Shown: piece by piece, positions 18,853 through 27,768 of the stretch
Layout: every line of letters begins with the position of its first letter
How positions within the stretch are numbered: the stretch's first letter is position 1
Source: Frankiales bacterium
GTDB lineage: Bacteria; Actinomycetota; Actinomycetes; Mycobacteriales; SCTD01
Direction of reading: 5' to 3'
NCBI GenBank assembly: GCA_025465135.1
Contig: JAODNA010000041.1
Location: 1 to 33,304, forward strand
Length of the DNA: 33,304 nucleotides
Position numbers and translations under genes: made by a program
The notes under the pieces: model-generated
Told to the model about the DNA's origin: nothing
Seen by the model: the letters and a program-made list of their open reading frames with translations, nothing else
Database searches by the model: none

Positions 18853-19508
18853 TTCTTCTTCCCCTTGGTTGTGGCGGGCGTGCCGTAGTGGGTCACGAAC
18901 ATGGCGACGAGAGCCGGCAGCGTCGCGGTGACGCGGCCTTCGTCGAAGGACTCGTGTGGGGCATTGGCGAGCTGGCGGGTCATGACACCGCTGGTCAGGA
19001 CGGTCCAGATCTGTAAGAGGTCGTCCACCGGGACGTCGGCGCGGATGAGCCCGCGGGCGGACAGCCGCGTGAACATCGCGCGGGCCGACTCCAGCACGTC
19101 GACGGCCGCGGCGAAGGCGTCGGCCGACGGCTCGTAGCCCGGCACGGGGCGCCACATCATGAGCTGCGCATACGACGGGTGCTCGATCGTCCAGCGGACG
19201 AACCTGCTCGCGACGGCAAGCAGGAACGGCTCGAGGTCCTGGACGTCGGTCTCCTGGAGGTGAAGCGGCTCCATCTCCTCGTAGATCGCCCGCCAGCCGC
19301 GCGTGAAGACCGCGTCGTAGACACCGTTCTTCGCGTCGAAGTAGACGTAGAGGGACGGCGTCCGCATGCCCATCCGGCGGGCCACCTCGCCGAGCGAGAG
19401 GCCGCCGACGCCGTACTCCGTCATGACCTCGACCGAGACGTCGACGATCTCCTCGATCGTCTCGAGCCGCCGGCGCGCCCGGCGGTCGATGCGCACGGGT
19501 GCGGTCAT
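18849..19508 (-). CDS. TetR/AcrR-family transcriptional regulator
   Basis: RRLETIEEIVDVSVEVMTEYGVGGLSLGEVARRMGMRTPSLYVYFDAKNGVYDAVF HTH. Confidence 0.9.
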   Translation of the reverse strand: MTAPVRIDRRARRRLETIEEIVDVSVEVMTEYGVGGLSLGEVARRMGMRTPSLYVYFDAKNGVYDAVFTRGWRAIYEEMEPLHLQETDVQDLEPFLLAVASRFVRWTIEHPSYAQLMMWRPVPGYEPSADAFAAAVDVLESARAMFTRLSARGLIRADVPVDDLLQIWTVLTSGVMTRQLANAPHESFDEGRVTATLPALVAMFVTHYGTPATTKGKKK

Positions 19509-19522
19509 GGCGGCACTCTCTA

Positions 19523-19537
19523 CCTAATGCCATTAGG
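19523..19537. promoter_or_regulatory. Candidate TetR operator CCTAATGcCATTAGG
   Basis: Perfect 7-1-7 inverted repeat 15 bp upstream of the tetR start; AT-rich relative to surroundings. Confidence 0.7.
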
Positions 19538-19563
19538 AAGTCAAGCATCCGCTAGGAAACGCG

Positions 19564-20595
19564 TCAGAAAGAGGTGATCACCGTGATCCCCGGCGTGGAA
19601 CCGACGCGCGCGAGCGCCTCGGCAGCCGCGTCGAGCCCGATCTCGTGGGTGACGAGCAGGTCGGGGCGCAGCCGTCCGTCCGCCACCATGGCCAGCAGCT
19701 CGGGATAGGCGTGTGCCGCCATCCCGTGGCTGCCGTAGAGCTCCAGCTCGCGGGCCACGACCCGATCCATGGGAACGACCGTGGACGCCGGCAGCAGCCC
19801 GACCTGGACGTGCCGGCCGCGCGGACGCAGCGACAGGACGGAGCCGGCGCAGTTCGGGCCGCTCCCGAGCGCGTCGATCGAGACATGAGCCCCGCCGTCG
19901 GTGACCTGGCCGACCGCTGCCGCGACCTCCGCGGCGGTCAGTCCGGTCGCATCGATCCCGGTCTCCGCACCGAGCCCGGCGGCGAGCTCGAGCGCGCCCA
20001 CCGACACGTCGACGGCGACCACCCTCGCGCCGAGCGCCGAGGCGATCTGCACTGCCGACAGACCGACTCCGCCGCAACCGTGGACCGCGACCCACTCCCC
20101 CGGCTGGACCCGACCCTGGTGGGCGACCGCACGGAAGGAGGTGCTGTAGCGGCAGCCGAGTGCGGCAGCCGTCGCGAACGGCAGGTCCGCCGGCAGCGCG
20201 ACGAGGTTGACGTCGGCGTTGTCGAGGGCGACGAGCTCGGCGAACGACCCCCAGTGCGTGAAGCCGGGCTGGCTCTGGTGCGCGCACACCTGATGGTCGC
20301 CTGCAGCGCACTGCGCGCAGGACCCGCACGCGCAGACGAACGGCACCGTGACGCGGGCGCCATTCGACCAGTTCCGCACATCCGGACCGACCGCCTCGAT
20401 CGTCCCGGCGAGCTCGTGGCCGGGCACGTGCGGCAGCGCGATGTCCGGGTCGTTGCCCTGCCAGCCGTGCCAGTCGCTGCGGCAGACGCCGGTCGCGCCG
20501 ACGCGTACGACGACACCGGCCCGAGCCGGCTCGGGGGCGGGCACCTCGACGACGCGCAGCGGACCCCGGAACTCGTCGTACAGCAGCGCTCTCAT
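19564..20595 (-). CDS. Zinc-dependent alcohol dehydrogenase (MDR family)
   Basis: GVCRSDWHGWQG, GHELAGTIEAVG, CACGSCAQCAAGDHQVC, GCGGVGLSAVQIA. Confidence 0.9.
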   Translation of the reverse strand: MRALLYDEFRGPLRVVEVPAPEPARAGVVVRVGATGVCRSDWHGWQGNDPDIALPHVPGHELAGTIEAVGPDVRNWSNGARVTVPFVCACGSCAQCAAGDHQVCAHQSQPGFTHWGSFAELVALDNADVNLVALPADLPFATAAALGCRYSTSFRAVAHQGRVQPGEWVAVHGCGGVGLSAVQIASALGARVVAVDVSVGALELAAGLGAETGIDATGLTAAEVAAAVGQVTDGGAHVSIDALGSGPNCAGSVLSLRPRGRHVQVGLLPASTVVPMDRVVARELELYGSHGMAAHAYPELLAMVADGRLRPDLLVTHEIGLDAAAEALARVGSTPGITVITSF

Positions 20596-20597
20596 CG

Positions 20598-22103
20598 TCA
20601 CCAGGCCGACGGCGCGTAGTCCTTGAGGAAGCAGCCGTAGACGTCCTCGCCGGCCTCGCCGCGAACGACAGGGTCGTAGACCCGGGCCGCGCCGTCGATG
20701 AGGTCGAGCGGCGCATGGAAGCCCTCGTCCGCGAGCCGCGCCTTCGTCGGGTGCGGGCGCTCGTCGGTGATCCAGCCGGTGTCGACACTCGTCATGAGGA
20801 TGCCGTCGGTCTCGAGCATCTCCTTGGCGCTGGTGCGGGTCAGCATGTTCAGCGCGGCCTTGGCCATGTTGGTGTGCGGGTGGCCGGGGCCCTTGTAGCC
20901 GCGGGAGAACTGGCCCTCCATCGCGGAGACGTTGACGACGTACTTGCGCCGCGCGGTCGACGCGCGCATCGACGATCGGAGTCGGCTGACGAGCACGAAG
21001 GGCGCCGTGACGTTGCACAGCTGCACCTCGAGCAGCTCGAGCGGGTCGACCTCGTCGACGCCACGGGTCCAGCTGTTGACCGCATCGAGGTCCGGAACCA
21101 GCCCGCCGGCGTCGATGGCCGTGCCGGCCGCGACGCGGTCGAGCGAGGCCGAGCCGCTCGTGAGGGCGAGCGCCGTGAGGTTGTGCGCGTCGAAGGAGTG
21201 CTGCTCGACCTGCCCCCCGGTGAGCTGCAAGGGTCCGTGGCCGAGGTCGACGACGTCCGGGCGCGGACCGGGCGGCAGCTCCGCGGTCTCCGCCGCGATC
21301 AGCTGCGCGTAGGAGCCCGCCGTGCGGCGCACGGTCTGCGCCGCGTTGTTGATGAGGATGTCGAGCGGCCCCTGGGCCGCGACCTCGTCGGCGAGGGCGA
21401 CGACCTGCGCGGGGTCGCGCAGGTCGATGCCGACGATGCGCAGCCGGTCGATCCAGTCGACGCTGTCGGGCATCGCGGTGAACCGGCGTACGGCGTCGGT
21501 CGGGAAGCGCGTCGTGATCGTCGTGTGCGCGCCGTCGCGCAGCAGCCGCAGCGCGATGTACATCCCGATCTTCGCCCGACCACCCGTGAGCAGCGCCCGT
21601 CGCCCGCTGAGGTCGGTGCGGGCATCACGACGGGCGTGGTTGAGAGCCGCGCAGGTCGGACACAGCTGGTGGTAGAACGCGTCGACGGTCCGGTAGCGCT
21701 CCTTGCAGATGTAGCAGGAGCGCGCCCGCTGCAGCCTGCCGGCGACCGGCGCGGTCGTGCCCGAGGACAGCGGGATGCCGCGGGTCTCGTCGTCGATCCG
21801 GTCCGGCGCACCTGTCGCCGTCGCTGCGGTGACGGCGGCGTCGGCTGCGGTCACGGCGGCCTGCCGCTCCCGCCGGCGGCGGATCTTCACGTCCTTGTAC
21901 AGACCCGCGGTCGCCCGCCGTACCCGGACCGTGTCGGGGTGCTCGGGCGGAAGCACCGACAGCTCCGCGATCACCCGGAGGCACTCCTCCAGGCGCGTCG
22001 GGTCGATTCCGGGCTCCTGCACCTCGTCGAGGCTACCGGCGCGGATGCGTGCGATCGGCTGACGCAGGCAGCGGGCGGCTGGCACTCTCCCGTCAACATC
22101 CAC
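20598..22103 (-). CDS. SDR-family oxidoreductase with N-terminal zinc-finger-like region
   Basis: CYICKERYRTVDAFYHQLCPTC; SDR TGGRAKIGMYIALRLL, ILINNAAQT, MAKAALNMLTR. Start codon uncertain (GTG at 22103 proposed). Confidence 0.8.
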   Translation of the reverse strand: MDVDGRVPAARCLRQPIARIRAGSLDEVQEPGIDPTRLEECLRVIAELSVLPPEHPDTVRVRRATAGLYKDVKIRRRRERQAAVTAADAAVTAATATGAPDRIDDETRGIPLSSGTTAPVAGRLQRARSCYICKERYRTVDAFYHQLCPTCAALNHARRDARTDLSGRRALLTGGRAKIGMYIALRLLRDGAHTTITTRFPTDAVRRFTAMPDSVDWIDRLRIVGIDLRDPAQVVALADEVAAQGPLDILINNAAQTVRRTAGSYAQLIAAETAELPPGPRPDVVDLGHGPLQLTGGQVEQHSFDAHNLTALALTSGSASLDRVAAGTAIDAGGLVPDLDAVNSWTRGVDEVDPLELLEVQLCNVTAPFVLVSRLRSSMRASTARRKYVVNVSAMEGQFSRGYKGPGHPHTNMAKAALNMLTRTSAKEMLETDGILMTSVDTGWITDERPHPTKARLADEGFHAPLDLIDGAARVYDPVVRGEAGEDVYGCFLKDYAPSAW

Positions 22104-22119
22104 GCAGGACGGGAGTGCT

Positions 22120-22803
22120 GTGAGCAGCTCGGCGAGTGAGGCCATCAGCGGCAAGGGCATCGGCATGCTGATGGCCATCCATGGCGCGGTACGACGGGAC
22201 CTGGCTCGGCTGGCGGGCGCCGTCGGGGCGCTCGCCGATCCTGGCATCCGGGACCACGACCGCGCCGTCGGCGCGGCCGGGCTGGCGGCGTACTGGGACT
22301 GCCTCGCCCACCAGCTGCACCACCACCACACGATCGAGGACACCGAGGTGTTCCCGTATGTCCGGAAGGCGCTCGGCGACCGGTCCGGCGCCGTCATGGA
22401 CAAGATGGGCACCGAGCACGACGCGATCGACGAGGCGCAGGCCCTGGGTGAGGCGGCCGTGCGCGCCCTCGCCGCGGAGCCCACGGCCGCCCGGGCATCG
22501 CAGGCCGCCGAGCGGCTGCTCACGTTCCAGCAGGTCGTCCTCGCGCACCTCTCCCACGAGGAGGCCGAGGCGATCCCGCTGATCCTCGAGGGCTTCGACG
22601 AGGGCTACTGGCAGGCGTTCATGGGCCGACGGCAGCAGGACCCTGGGGGCGACACGTTCCTGCCGTGGGTGCTCGACGGCGCTCCGGCGCCGGCCGTCGC
22701 CGCCGTGACCGGAGCACTGCCGCCGCCGGTGCGGGAGCTGCTCGTCACGGAGTGGCAGCCGGCGCACGCCGCCCGGGTGGACGCGCTCCCGAGCGCGCGA
22801 TGA
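22120..22803 (+). CDS. Hemerythrin-domain protein
   Basis: IHGAVRRDL, HQLHHHHTIEDTEVFPYV, EHDAIDEA, HLSHEEAEAIPLI. Confidence 0.85.
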   Translation: MSSSASEAISGKGIGMLMAIHGAVRRDLARLAGAVGALADPGIRDHDRAVGAAGLAAYWDCLAHQLHHHHTIEDTEVFPYVRKALGDRSGAVMDKMGTEHDAIDEAQALGEAAVRALAAEPTAARASQAAERLLTFQQVVLAHLSHEEAEAIPLILEGFDEGYWQAFMGRRQQDPGGDTFLPWVLDGAPAPAVAAVTGALPPPVRELLVTEWQPAHAARVDALPSAR

Positions 22804-22824
22804 GCGGCGGTTAGTGTCGCGAGC

Positions 22825-23904
22825 ATGGTGCGTGCTGCTGTCCTGACCGAGTCCGGCGCGCCGCTGCGCGTCGCCGACATCGAGCTGCCCGAGGCCGGCC
22901 CGGGCCAGGTGCGCGTCCGCATCGCGGCGACCGGCGTCTGCCACAGCGACCTGTCCCTCGCGCGCGGCACGCTGCGCCAGCCGGTGCCGGCCGTCCTCGG
23001 CCATGAGTCGGCGGGCACGGTCGTCAGCGTCGGCGCCGGGGTCACCTCGACCGCGCCGGGCGACCGGGTGGTGCTCTGCTGGGCCCCGCCCTGTGGCGCG
23101 TGCTGGTTCTGCGGCGAGGGCGAGCCCTGGCTGTGCGAGCGGTCCTCCGATGCCGCAGCCGCGCCCTACGCGAAGTACGACGGCCAGGAGCTCTACCCGG
23201 GCCTGTCGACGGCTGGGTTCGCAGAGGAGACGGTCGTCTCCGAGCGGGCCGTCCTTGCGGTCCCCGACGGCGTGCCGCTCGAGCAGGCGGCACTCGTCGG
23301 GTGCGCCGTCATGACGGGCGTCGGCGCGGTGCTCAACACCGCCAGGGTCCGCGCCGGCCAGAGCGTCCTCGTCGTGGGCCTCGGCGGGGTCGGGCTGTCC
23401 GTCGTGCAGGGCGCACGGCTCGCGGGGGCCCGCACGATCGTCGCGGTCGACCGCTCCCCCGACAAGCTCGCACTCGCTCAGTCGATGGGAGCGACCGACG
23501 TGCTCGAGGCGGGCGACGACCTAGCCAAGCAGGTGCGCGGTCTGACCGGTCGACGCGGCGCCGACCACGCGTTCGACTGCGTCGGCCTGGCCGACACGAT
23601 CCGCACGTCCTGGAGCGCGACCCGGCGAGGCGGCACTACCACCATCGTCGGCATCGGCGGCAAGGAGCAGCAGGTCACCTTCACCGCGCTGGAGCTCTTC
23701 CACTTCGCGCGGACGCTGCAAGGATGCGTCTACGGCTCGACCGACCCGTTCACCGACATCCCGAAGATCCTCGGCTATGCCGCAGAGGGCCGCCTCGACC
23801 TCGGCGCTCTGATCAGCGCAACCATCGGCCTCGACGGGATCGACGGCGCGTTCGCCGACATGGAAAAGGGCGTCGGGGCTCGGGCCGTCGTCGTACCGGC
23901 CTGA
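22825..23904 (+). CDS. Zinc-dependent alcohol dehydrogenase (MDR family)
   Basis: GVCHSDLSLARG, GHESAGTVVSVG, CGACWFCGEGEPWLC, GLGGVGLSVVQGARLAGA. Confidence 0.9.
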   Translation: MVRAAVLTESGAPLRVADIELPEAGPGQVRVRIAATGVCHSDLSLARGTLRQPVPAVLGHESAGTVVSVGAGVTSTAPGDRVVLCWAPPCGACWFCGEGEPWLCERSSDAAAAPYAKYDGQELYPGLSTAGFAEETVVSERAVLAVPDGVPLEQAALVGCAVMTGVGAVLNTARVRAGQSVLVVGLGGVGLSVVQGARLAGARTIVAVDRSPDKLALAQSMGATDVLEAGDDLAKQVRGLTGRRGADHAFDCVGLADTIRTSWSATRRGGTTTIVGIGGKEQQVTFTALELFHFARTLQGCVYGSTDPFTDIPKILGYAAEGRLDLGALISATIGLDGIDGAFADMEKGVGARAVVVPA

Positions 23905-23921
23905 TCTCGTGGAGCCCTGAC

Positions 23922-24665
23922 ATGGACCTCGGCCTGACCGACAAGGTCTTCCTCGTCACCGGAGGCTCGCGCGGGCTCGGTCGGGCCTGCGCCGACGTGC
24001 TCGTTGCTGAAGGCGCCCGGCTCGTCGTCGCAGCGCGGACTGCGGAGGCCGTCGCGCGCGTCGCCGACGAGCTCGGCTGCGTCGGTGTCGCTGCCGACCT
24101 CGCCGATCCCGGGTCGCCCGCGCGGCTCGTCGACGCGGCCGTGTCGTCGTACGGCCGTCTCGACGGCGCTCTCATCTCGGTCGGGGGTCCCCCGCCCGGT
24201 GCCGCGCTGTCGCTGTCCGACGAGCAGTGGCGCTCGGCGTTCGACAGCGTGTTCCTGGGCGCCGTGCGGCTGACCCGCGCGGTCGTCGACGCCCTGCCGC
24301 CCGAGGGCGGGTCGCTGGTCTTCGTGCTGTCGACCTCCGTGAAGGCGCCGATCGCCGGGCTCGCCGCGAGCAACGGCCTGCGCCCCGGCCTGGCCATGCT
24401 GGCGAAGACGATGGCCGACGAGCTCGGACCTCAGGGCGTGCGCGTCAACGGCCTGATGCCCGGCCGGGTCCACACCGACCGCATCCGCGAGCTGGACGGC
24501 GACGACCCGGCCGTGGCCGAGCGGATGGCCGCGGGGATACCGCTGCGGCGCTACGGCGATCCCGCCGAGTTCGGTCGGGTCGCCGCCTTCCTGCTGTCCC
24601 CGGCCGCGTCGTACGTGACCGGGGCGATGGTGCCGGTGGACGGCGGCGCGGTGCGTTCGCTGTGA
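23922..24665 (+). CDS. SDR-family oxidoreductase
   Basis: TGGSRGLGRACADVL; VNGLMPGRVHTDR; PAASYVTGAMVPVDGG. Confidence 0.88.
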   Translation: MDLGLTDKVFLVTGGSRGLGRACADVLVAEGARLVVAARTAEAVARVADELGCVGVAADLADPGSPARLVDAAVSSYGRLDGALISVGGPPPGAALSLSDEQWRSAFDSVFLGAVRLTRAVVDALPPEGGSLVFVLSTSVKAPIAGLAASNGLRPGLAMLAKTMADELGPQGVRVNGLMPGRVHTDRIRELDGDDPAVAERMAAGIPLRRYGDPAEFGRVAAFLLSPAASYVTGAMVPVDGGAVRSL

Positions 24666-24684
24666 TGCGGGGTACGACGGCAGC

Positions 24685-24852
24685 ATGAGCGAGCAGACAC
24701 CCGACATCGGTCCGGGCACGGACATCGACGCAGCCGAGCTCGACGTCGAGGCGCCGGTGGAGCCCACCGCGACGTCGGACGCGGAGGAGTACGTCGAGGA
24801 CGGCGAGACCCTCGGTGGCACGGGCGGGCTCAACGCGGGCGGGGCCGGCTGA
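24685..24852 (+). CDS. Small acidic hypothetical protein (55 aa)
   Basis: MSEQTPDIGPGTDIDAAELDVEAPVEPTATSDAEEYVEDGETLGGTGGLNAGGAG; below the ORF-track size cutoff; fills the gap between two genes. Confidence 0.5.
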   Translation: MSEQTPDIGPGTDIDAAELDVEAPVEPTATSDAEEYVEDGETLGGTGGLNAGGAG

Positions 24853-24888
24853 GAGAAACCCGCTCGCCAGCGGTGGTACGACGGAGAC

Positions 24889-25869
24889 GTGAAGGTCGAG
24901 GCGGTCCAGGACATCGCCGGGCTGACCGCGTGGCATGCCGTCGAGTCGGCGTCGATGGCCCACGACCACGTCGCCCTGCCCGCGGACCCCCTGGCGGAGC
25001 GGGTGCCCACCCTCGATCCGGCCTCCCCGATGGCCGGCGAGAAGAGCGAGTACCGCGTCGGGTGGCTCGACGGCAGCCCTGCCGGTGCGATCGAGCTGAA
25101 CCTGCCGACCGTCGACAACCTGATCGCCGTGTCCGTGACCGTCCATGTGCTGCCGGAGCTGCGGCGTCGTGGTCTGGGCCGTGAGCTGCTCCAGCACGCG
25201 CTGGACGAGACGGCGACCCGGGGGCGGCCGCGGGTGTTCTTCGAGGTCCCGTCTCCGTACCCGGCCGGCCCCGCGCCCGCGGCGCCGCTGCTCCGGTCGG
25301 TCGGTGCGCGCCCGGTGCTCAAGGAGGTACGCCGGCTGCTCGACCTCAGCGACCTGCCTGACCTCGAGGCGCCGATCGCCGACGGCTACCGCTTCGAGCA
25401 GTGGGTCGACGTCGCACCGGAGGAGCTGGTCGAGGGGCTGGCCCACCTGTGCGCACGGATGTCGACCGACGCGCCGCTCGAGGACATGGACTGGGAGCCC
25501 GAGATCTGGGACGCCGCCCGCTACCGGCGGAAGGAGGCGTCAGCCCAGGCCCGGGGACGCGTCCGCTACGCAGGCGCGGCGGTGCACGTGGCCTCCGGGC
25601 AGGTCGTGGCCATGACCGACATCGGCGTCAGCAGGCACCACAGCGAGGTCGCCTACCAGTGGGACACGATCGTGCTGCACGAGCACCGGGGCCACGGCCT
25701 CGGCCTTGCCCTGAAAGCGCGCAACCACGAGCTGCTCGTGAAGTCCGAGCCCGCGACCCGCTGGGTCAACACGTGGAACGCCGAGAGCAACACGCACATG
25801 GTCGGCATCAACGAGCGGCTCGGCTTCCGGCCGGTCGACTACTGGACCGAGTGGCAGCTCGACCGGTAG
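24889..25869 (+). CDS. GNAT-family N-acetyltransferase
   Basis: VTVHVLPELRRRGLGRELLQHAL and VLHEHRGHGLGLALKARNHELL; N-x-x-M-x-x-x-N-x-x-L-G-F near C-terminus. Confidence 0.85.
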   Translation: MKVEAVQDIAGLTAWHAVESASMAHDHVALPADPLAERVPTLDPASPMAGEKSEYRVGWLDGSPAGAIELNLPTVDNLIAVSVTVHVLPELRRRGLGRELLQHALDETATRGRPRVFFEVPSPYPAGPAPAAPLLRSVGARPVLKEVRRLLDLSDLPDLEAPIADGYRFEQWVDVAPEELVEGLAHLCARMSTDAPLEDMDWEPEIWDAARYRRKEASAQARGRVRYAGAAVHVASGQVVAMTDIGVSRHHSEVAYQWDTIVLHEHRGHGLGLALKARNHELLVKSEPATRWVNTWNAESNTHMVGINERLGFRPVDYWTEWQLDR

Positions 25870-26084
25870 CCGCCCTTCGCCGCTGCCCACGTCAGTCGAC
25901 TGCCGGTGGGTGTGCGCGGCGCACGCTCACGTCGCACGCGTGGGACGCGCACACGTCAGCCGACTGCCGGTGGGTGTGCGCGGCGCGCGCTCACGTCGCA
26001 CGCGTGGCACGCGCACACGTCAGTCGACTGCCGGTGGGTGTGCGCGGCGCACGCTCACGTCGCACGCGTGGCACGCGCACACGT
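25870..26084 (+). repeat. REP-like hairpin array, locus B (three 64-bp tandem units 25893..25956, 25957..26020, 26021..26084 plus head 25870..25892)
   Basis: Three near-identical tandem units; hairpins at 25910..25954, 25974..26018, 26038..26082. Confidence 0.95.
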
Positions 26085-26107
26085 GCACGGAGATGGATCC
26101 ATCGACG

Positions 26108-26626
26108 TCACGTGCCGGGCTCGAGTGGCTCGAGCGCGAACAGCCGGATGTCACGCTGGGTCCGGCTGCGGTAGACGTCGTACGTCCCGGCCAGGTCGAC
26201 GAACCGCGCCCAGACGAGCTCCCGCTGCGGCCCGTCGAGCAGAGTGGCACGGACCCCCACGTCCTGGCCGCCGATCGTCACCGTCGCGCGTGGATCGGCC
26301 AGCAGGTTGCTGCTCCAGGCGGGGTGCTGCTGCTGCCCGAAGTTGCTGCCCACCACGTAGAGACGTCCGGGATCGCGCACGTAGAGCAGCGGCGAGGTGC
26401 GCGGTTGCCCGGTCCTCGCTCCGGTGGTGGTGAGAAGCAGCATCGGTGCGCCGATCGGACCGAACAGGGTGCGGCGACCGCGGCTGCGCACGAGCAGCCG
26501 ACGGTCGAGCGGCATCGAGACCCGGATGAGCCAGGAGCCGAGCCGCGTCGACCCGACCTTGCTCGCGGGCTTCTGCAGGCGGCTGCCTGCCCTGCCCCAG
26601 CGGACGTCGGGGAACGGGTCGGTCAT
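26108..26626 (-). CDS. Nitroreductase/deazaflavin (F420)-dependent oxidoreductase-family protein
   Basis: MLLLTTTGARTGQPRTSPLLYVRDPGRLYVVGSNFGQQQHPAWSSNLLADPRATV. Confidence 0.88.
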   Translation of the reverse strand: MTDPFPDVRWGRAGSRLQKPASKVGSTRLGSWLIRVSMPLDRRLLVRSRGRRTLFGPIGAPMLLLTTTGARTGQPRTSPLLYVRDPGRLYVVGSNFGQQQHPAWSSNLLADPRATVTIGGQDVGVRATLLDGPQRELVWARFVDLAGTYDVYRSRTQRDIRLFALEPLEPGT

Positions 26627-26628
26627 CC

Positions 26629-27183
26629 CTACTGCCCGGCGCGGCCGTCGATGCGCTCGCGCAGGAAGTCTGCGTGCCCGTTGTGCCGGGCGTACTCCTC
26701 GACCATGTGCACCAGCACCTCGCGGACCGACACCTGGTTCCCATGGCGATCGGTCACGACTGCGGCCATGTCCGTCGCATGGCTCAGGTACTGCTCGGCG
26801 AACGCCACCTCGTCGCGCCACGCCGCCCACGCCTCGGTCACGACTGCCGGGTCCGCGACGGCGCCGTCGAAGTCGTGGTCGAACTCCCCCTCCGGGCTGT
26901 AGCGGCGCGGTGCGTCCTGCCCGGACAGCACGCGCCGGAACCAGGCGCGCTCCACCTCCGCCATGTGCCGCACGAGGCCCAGCAGCGACATGCTCGACGG
27001 CTCGACGGAGCGCCGCGCGAGCTGCTCGGCGTCCAGGCCGGCGCACTTCAGCTCGAGGGTCAGCCGCTGGCAGCGGAGGTACTCCACGTAGGTCGCGCGC
27101 TCGTCGCCGAGGCTCGGGCCGCCCTCGCGCGGGTCCTGCTCTTCCGGCAGGAACATGTCGATCTTCTTCTTCGGCGTGGTCAC
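26629..27183 (-). CDS. DinB-family (DUF664-like) protein
   Basis: MSLLGLVRHMAEVERAWFRRVL, VREVLVHMVEEYARHNGHADFLRERIDG; GTG start. Confidence 0.85.
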   Translation of the reverse strand: MTTPKKKIDMFLPEEQDPREGGPSLGDERATYVEYLRCQRLTLELKCAGLDAEQLARRSVEPSSMSLLGLVRHMAEVERAWFRRVLSGQDAPRRYSPEGEFDHDFDGAVADPAVVTEAWAAWRDEVAFAEQYLSHATDMAAVVTDRHGNQVSVREVLVHMVEEYARHNGHADFLRERIDGRAGQ

Positions 27184-27214
27184 CCGTTCATCCTCCCGCA
27201 GGGATACTCGGGCG

Positions 27215-27640
27215 GTGCCGACAGCCGTCCACGCTCCTCGCGCGCGGGTCGAGGCCGCGTGCGCCGCCCACGGCCAGGCTGCCGTCGCGGATGCCTGCAT
27301 GCGGCTGATGGCCGGTGCCGACATCGACCCCGTGATGCGCGCGGTCTTCGGCGACCAGCACAGCCCGGCCTGGCTGAAGAGCGAGGTCAACCGCTACTGG
27401 CTGCGCGTCTGGGGCGCCCGCGGTCTGCTGTGGAGCTGGGACCCGCGCGCCGTCCCCTCCGTGCGGACCGCGCTCGGCGACGAGGCCTGGCGGGTGCGGG
27501 AGATGGCGGCGAAGGTCGTCGCCCGTCACCGCGTCGACGACCTGCAGCCCGTGGTGGCCGGGCTCGTCCACGATCCCGTTCCACGGGTCCGCGCGGCCGC
27601 ATCCCGCGCCCTTGCCCTCCTCGCCGTTGCCGACCGCTGA
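27215..27640 (+). CDS. HEAT-repeat domain protein
   Basis: ALGDEAWRVREMAAKVVARHRVDDLQPVVAGLVHDPVPRVRAAASRAL; GTG start. Confidence 0.75.
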   Translation: MPTAVHAPRARVEAACAAHGQAAVADACMRLMAGADIDPVMRAVFGDQHSPAWLKSEVNRYWLRVWGARGLLWSWDPRAVPSVRTALGDEAWRVREMAAKVVARHRVDDLQPVVAGLVHDPVPRVRAAASRALALLAVADR

Positions 27641-27684
27641 TCGCTCATCCGGCCACATGCGCTAAGGCCACTTCTCCTACGCCG

Positions 27685-27764
27685 GGTGATCGGTGTGCGC
27701 GCCCCACGCTTGCGACGTGAGCGTGCGCCGCGCACACGTCGTGGGTCGCGGCGAAGGGCGGCTG
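27685..27764 (-). repeat. REP-like hairpin element, locus C (single hairpin 27693..27737 plus head and tail)
   Basis: Same 45-nt hairpin; GGTGATCG tail as at window start; GTCGTGGGTCGCGGCGAAGGGCGG head. Confidence 0.92.
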
Positions 27765-27768
27765 GGTC

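Noticed and set aside
25893-26084. CRISPR array
   Set aside because: The whole 64-bp unit including the spacer is conserved between copies, so there are no unique spacers; no cas genes; copies are interspersed.
25906-26902. ORFs 25906..26433 and 25910..26902 as repeat-containing proteins
   Set aside because: They are translations of the repeat array plus antisense of the deazaflavin-oxidoreductase gene.
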